Source: Gammaproteobacteria bacterium
GTDB taxonomy: Bacteria; Pseudomonadota; Gammaproteobacteria; GCA-001735895
Reading direction: 5' to 3'
Assembly: GCA_024232855.1 (NCBI GenBank)
Contig: JAAEPH010000330.1
Location: 1-41,372 of the forward strand
DNA length: 41,372 bases
A program made the translations under genes and the position numbers. Position 1 is the stretch's first letter, and every line of letters begins with the position of its first letter. This document shows, one piece after another, positions 38,683-41,372 of the stretch. The notes under the pieces are model-generated. The model saw only the letters and a list, made by a program, of their open reading frames with translations, did not search any database and was not told the DNA's origin.

Positions 38683-38739
38683 TCGACCCAATTCGGGAGC
38701 ATTCCGGGACAGGCCCCCCGGTTTACGGGATGACAATGT

Positions 38740-40059
38740 TTACCTGCTCGGCGTCGCGTAAAGGTCGTATTCGTCGGCCGCGCTGATTTCGACCTCGCAG
38801 AAATCCCCGGGTGCCAGTTCGGTATCGGTTTCAATATGCACCAGGCCGTCGATTTCGGGCGCATCGGCATAACTGCGGCCCTGGTATCCCTCCTGGTTAC
38901 CGGTTTCTACCAGAACCTTCATTTTCTGACCGACTCGCTGCCGTAGCTTTTGCGCGCTGATGGCCTGTTGCCTGAGCATGAATCGATGGTAGCGTTCCTG
39001 CTTGATCGACTCGGGTACCGGGTCCGGCAGCGAGTTGGCGGCGGCGCCGTCGACGGCGGAATAGGTAAAGCAGCCGACCCGGTCGAGCTGAGCAATCTCG
39101 AGAAAATCGAGCAGTTCCTCGAAGTCGGTATCGGTTTCACCGGGAAAGCCGACGATAAAGGTACTGCGAATAACGAGATCGGAGCAGATTTCGCGCCAGT
39201 TTGTGATTCGCTCGAGCACCCGTTCGCGGTTACCGGGACGCTTCATCGCTTTCAGAATTCGCGGGCTTGCGTGCTGAAACGGAATATCCAGGTAAGGCAG
39301 GATGGCGCCATCCGCCATCAGCGGGATGACGTCATCGACATGTGGGTAGGGATAGACGTAATGCAGGCGCACCCACACCCCGAGCTGACCGAGCGCGCGC
39401 GCGAGGTCAAAAAAACGGGTCCGCAAGGGTTGCCCGCGCCAGAACCGGGTCGCGTAGCGGCAGTCCACGCCGTAAGCGCTGGTATCCTGTGAAATCACCA
39501 GGATTTCGCGGATACCGGCCTCCGCGAGGATTTGCGCCTCTTCCATGACGTCGTCGATCGGGCGGCTCACCATGTCGCCGCGCATAGACGGGATGATGCA
39601 AAAGCTGCAACGGTGGTTGCAGCCCTCGGAAATTTTCAGGTAGGCGTAGTGCCACGGCGTCAGGCGTACCCCCTGCCTCGGCACGAGATCGAGAAAGGGA
39701 TCGTGTGGCGCCGGCAGGTGCCGATGCACCGCCTGCATAACCTCGTCGCGGGCATGCGGGCCGGTCACCGCCAGCAGGGAAGGAAAACGCTCCTGGATCA
39801 TGTCGGCGCGTGCGCCGAGACAACCGGTGACGATGACGCGGCCGTTTTCCTGTAGCGCCTCATCGATGGTTTCGAGCGACTCTTCGACCGCGGCGTCGAT
39901 GAAGCCGCAGGTATTGACGATGACCATGTCGGCGCGATCGAACTCGGGTTCGATATCGTAACCCTCGGCGCGTAACCGGGTAATCACCTGTTCCGAGTCG
40001 ACCGTCGCCTTGGGGCAGCCCAGGCTGACGAAACCGATTTTGGGAGCGTTTTGCGGCAT
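38740..40059 (-). CDS. rimO: Ribosomal protein S12 methylthiotransferase RimO
   Basis: A 439-residue radical-SAM methylthiotransferase modifying an aspartate of ribosomal protein S12. It has the UPF0004 N-terminal domain ([37 protein letters not shown]) with three cluster-binding cysteines, the radical-SAM triad [15 protein letters not shown], and a C-terminal TRAM domain ending near GDFCEVEIS. The start [11 protein letters not shown] and the [10 protein letters not shown] segment separate RimO from MiaB. Convergent with ibaG. Confidence 0.97.
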   Translation of the reverse strand: MPQNAPKIGFVSLGCPKATVDSEQVITRLRAEGYDIEPEFDRADMVIVNTCGFIDAAVEESLETIDEALQENGRVIVTGCLGARADMIQERFPSLLAVTGPHARDEVMQAVHRHLPAPHDPFLDLVPRQGVRLTPWHYAYLKISEGCNHRCSFCIIPSMRGDMVSRPIDDVMEEAQILAEAGIREILVISQDTSAYGVDCRYATRFWRGQPLRTRFFDLARALGQLGVWVRLHYVYPYPHVDDVIPLMADGAILPYLDIPFQHASPRILKAMKRPGNRERVLERITNWREICSDLVIRSTFIVGFPGETDTDFEELLDFLEIAQLDRVGCFTYSAVDGAAANSLPDPVPESIKQERYHRFMLRQQAISAQKLRQRVGQKMKVLVETGNQEGYQGRSYADAPEIDGLVHIETDTELAPGDFCEVEISAADEYDLYATPSR

Positions 40060-40071
40060 TAGCGGGAGGCC

Positions 40072-40254
40072 GTGTGCGAGCGCAATGGATCGGGTTTCCG
40101 CGCGAAGGTTAAACTATACTGTAAAGATGGACATGGGCAGGGGCGTTTCAAATGGGTGATACCGGGCAAAAAAGGACGTCGCATTATCCTTGAATTAGTA
40201 AATCAGCGCAAAAATGAAAAGCCCGCTGCACTGGATGAAACGCTTGATCCATGA
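40072..40254 (+). CDS. Possible small basic protein
   Basis: A 60-codon open frame from GTG with a basic middle part ([25 protein letters not shown]). It has no family resemblance I know. GGGAGG lies before the GTG but only two bases away, too close for a good ribosome binding site. It is divergent from rimO with 12 bases between the starts. It may be a real small protein or chance. Confidence 0.3.
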   Translation: MCERNGSGFRAKVKLYCKDGHGQGRFKWVIPGKKGRRIILELVNQRKNEKPAALDETLDP

Positions 40255-40289
40255 TTTAATCTTGTATATCAGAAGAGTACGGTAACATT

Positions 40290-41033
40290 ATGAAATTTCA
40301 AAGTTTGCTGTTTGTGCTACTCGCTCTGCTCAGCCTTGCTTCCGGCGCTCGCGCCGAGCTCAAGGATCAGGGGTTGAGTTCGATCATGGACATCATTGAC
40401 AAGGCTATCGCCGAGCTTGAGCAGCATGCCGGCGAAGGTAATTCGGATATCGACCCCACCGACCTCGAAAATGCACTCAAGAATGCGTCCAATGCCGTGA
40501 TCAGCCTGTCGCGAACGCTGGGAACCTTGAGCTATTCACGCCTGCAGTGCGGGCAGGCGGAGGTGCTGTCAGAGTTCACTCGGCGTGTGCAATTGATGCC
40601 GGATGACAGCCGCGACCCGATGCGCGATGCCTTTCAGGAAGGTTTCGACAAGAGCAAGGAAGAAACCCCGCTGTTATCCGAGGATGAATGCCAGCGCCTG
40701 ACGCGTTCGCGTTTGCGCACCGAAGCCACCGAACAAGCCAATGTACAGCAGGAAAAGTCCACCGCGGCGGCCGAGGAGCCGGTGGTCGAAGAAGTTGTTG
40801 AGGAACTACCGGCCGAAGATCCGAAGTTTCGCCACTTACGCGTCGCCGAGCTTTCCGGACAACTCGCCTACAAGCGCCGTTTTTGCGCCGACGAAAAGGT
40901 TTTCAACCGCGACTACAACGAATACCTCGAATCTATTCCCGAAGACTATTGGGAAGAAGCGAAAACCGCCTACTGGAAGGGTTACAAGCACGGCAAGCGC
41001 CTTAATAAAAACCTGACCCGGGATCAGTGCTAG
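40290..41033 (+). CDS. Secreted unknown protein with a duplicated two-cysteine module
   Basis: A 247-residue protein with a signal peptide (about residues 1-22, ending ARAE). No known family is recognised. Two similar segments follow: one begins LSYSRLQCGQAEVL and ends LSEDEC, with 48 residues from cysteine to cysteine; the other begins LAYKRRFCADEKVF and ends LTRDQC, with 49. Between them is an acidic, Ala/Glu/Val-rich linker (about residues 145-178). Each module shares Y-x-R-x-x-C, a central P-D/E and a G-F/Y. The stop codon TAG lies inside the terminal repeat of the palindromic element at 41030, so the true end may have been altered by an insertion. Confidence 0.75.
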   Translation: MKFQSLLFVLLALLSLASGARAELKDQGLSSIMDIIDKAIAELEQHAGEGNSDIDPTDLENALKNASNAVISLSRTLGTLSYSRLQCGQAEVLSEFTRRVQLMPDDSRDPMRDAFQEGFDKSKEETPLLSEDECQRLTRSRLRTEATEQANVQQEKSTAAAEEPVVEEVVEELPAEDPKFRHLRVAELSGQLAYKRRFCADEKVFNRDYNEYLESIPEDYWEEAKTAYWKGYKHGKRLNKNLTRDQC

Positions 41034-41235
41034 CCCGCATATCTCACCACCGTTCTCGGCAATTGCTCCTGCATTGCTCTACCTCCGGAACGCCGGACCG
41101 CTGCATCCATGCAGTCGTACTGCGGCGCCGCTATGCCGCACCCTGCCTGGCTTTCACTCGGTCAGGGCGCTCAACATAGTGTAACTATGCCTGCGCACTC
41201 TTCGGTCGCGACAAATCTGCCGGGAGCAGATTTGA
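41030..41235 (+). repeat. Dispersed palindromic element, copy C
   Basis: It begins CTAGCCCGCATATCTCACC and shares with the copy at 7086 the blocks CTCGGCAATTGCTCC, GCATTGCTCTACCTCC and CATGCAGTCGTACT in the same order, then a diverged part (AGTGTAACT, AAATCTGCC). The interior has local stems such as AAATCTGCCGGGAGCAGATTT and GGCGCCGCTATGCCGC. The right end is not sharply defined. Its first bases supply the stop codon of the preceding gene. Confidence 0.7.
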
Positions 41236-41277
41236 ACCTAAAATCCTCAGTTGAATCTACTGCGGTCGTCTACTGCA

Positions 41278-41369
41278 CTGAATCTCATGCATTTTTTCAT
41301 TATTTTAAGCTCACCCGTAGAGTGACTACGCGATCGCCTAAAATAACGAAAGAAATACCTGATATTCAG
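41278..41369. repeat. Long imperfect inverted repeat at the window end
   Basis: The left arm starts CTGAATCTCATGCATTTTTT and the right arm, read in reverse, starts CTGAATATCAGGTATTTCTT. Both go on to a TTATTTTA stretch, so about 31 bases pair with a few mismatches. CGTAG...CTACG forms an inner stem. No gene is seen. It is AT-rich, unlike the surrounding sequence. Confidence 0.6.
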
Positions 41370-41372
41370 CAC

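Overview
The window is a stretch of gammaproteobacterial chromosome containing the replication-origin neighbourhood (rpmH, rnpA, yidD, yidC and mnmE on one side; dnaA, dnaN, recF and gyrB on the other). The evidence for a gammaproteobacterium is the GyrB of about 800 residues, the Gram-negative YidC with its large periplasmic domain, oligopeptidase A, a YgiM-type SH3 protein, an IbaG-like BolA protein and the mreBCD-rnd order. I cannot name a genus. Genes are dense, mostly intact and ordinary. The unusual content is in short repeats, a few broken or shrunken genes, and some unrecognised small proteins.

Layout. At 156-6915, on the minus strand, lie polA, mnmE, yidC, yidD, rnpA and rpmH; a plus-strand remnant that looks like the C-terminus of homoserine kinase ThrB sits just upstream of polA. 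At 6916-8995 is the origin region: an rpmH promoter, a dispersed repeat, a dnaA promoter with a DnaA box in its spacer, dnaA, and an AT-rich dnaA-dnaN gap with two more DnaA boxes. At 8996-13616 are dnaN, recF and gyrB; recF carries two parS-like sites. A perfect 44-bp palindrome follows gyrB. At 13684-19542 are lemA, a GIDE-domain membrane protein, prlC, an SH3-domain protein and ubiD. At 19580-23292 are a short inverted-repeat element, an orphan ParA-like ATPase, an amino-acid racemase homologue lacking its first cysteine, an S4 RNA-binding protein, a truncated SRPBCC-like gene, the ylqF/rbgA GTPase and a GNAT protein.

At 23381-27885 a TPP riboswitch leads thiB-thiP-thiQ-thiK and a tiny, internally deleted EamA-type protein: a thiamine uptake and salvage operon. 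At 27914-30771 (minus) an SDR oxidoreductase gene is followed by an exonuclease-CBS-DUF294 fusion. At 30993-34520 (minus) is gatCAB followed by an unknown small gene. Divergent from it, mreBCD and rnd run to 38261, then an ibaG-like gene, rimO (minus), and a secreted unknown protein with a duplicated two-cysteine module.

A family of short palindromic elements with ends resembling CTAGCCCGCATCGCTCACCG occurs at four places (rpmH-dnaA gap, before the TPP riboswitch, after the gatB-linked gene, and at the 3' end of the last gene). Other inverted-repeat elements lie at 19580, 38273 and 41278. No tRNA, rRNA, CRISPR array or intact transposase gene was recognised. All calls come from reading the sequence and from memory of the families; no database search was done.
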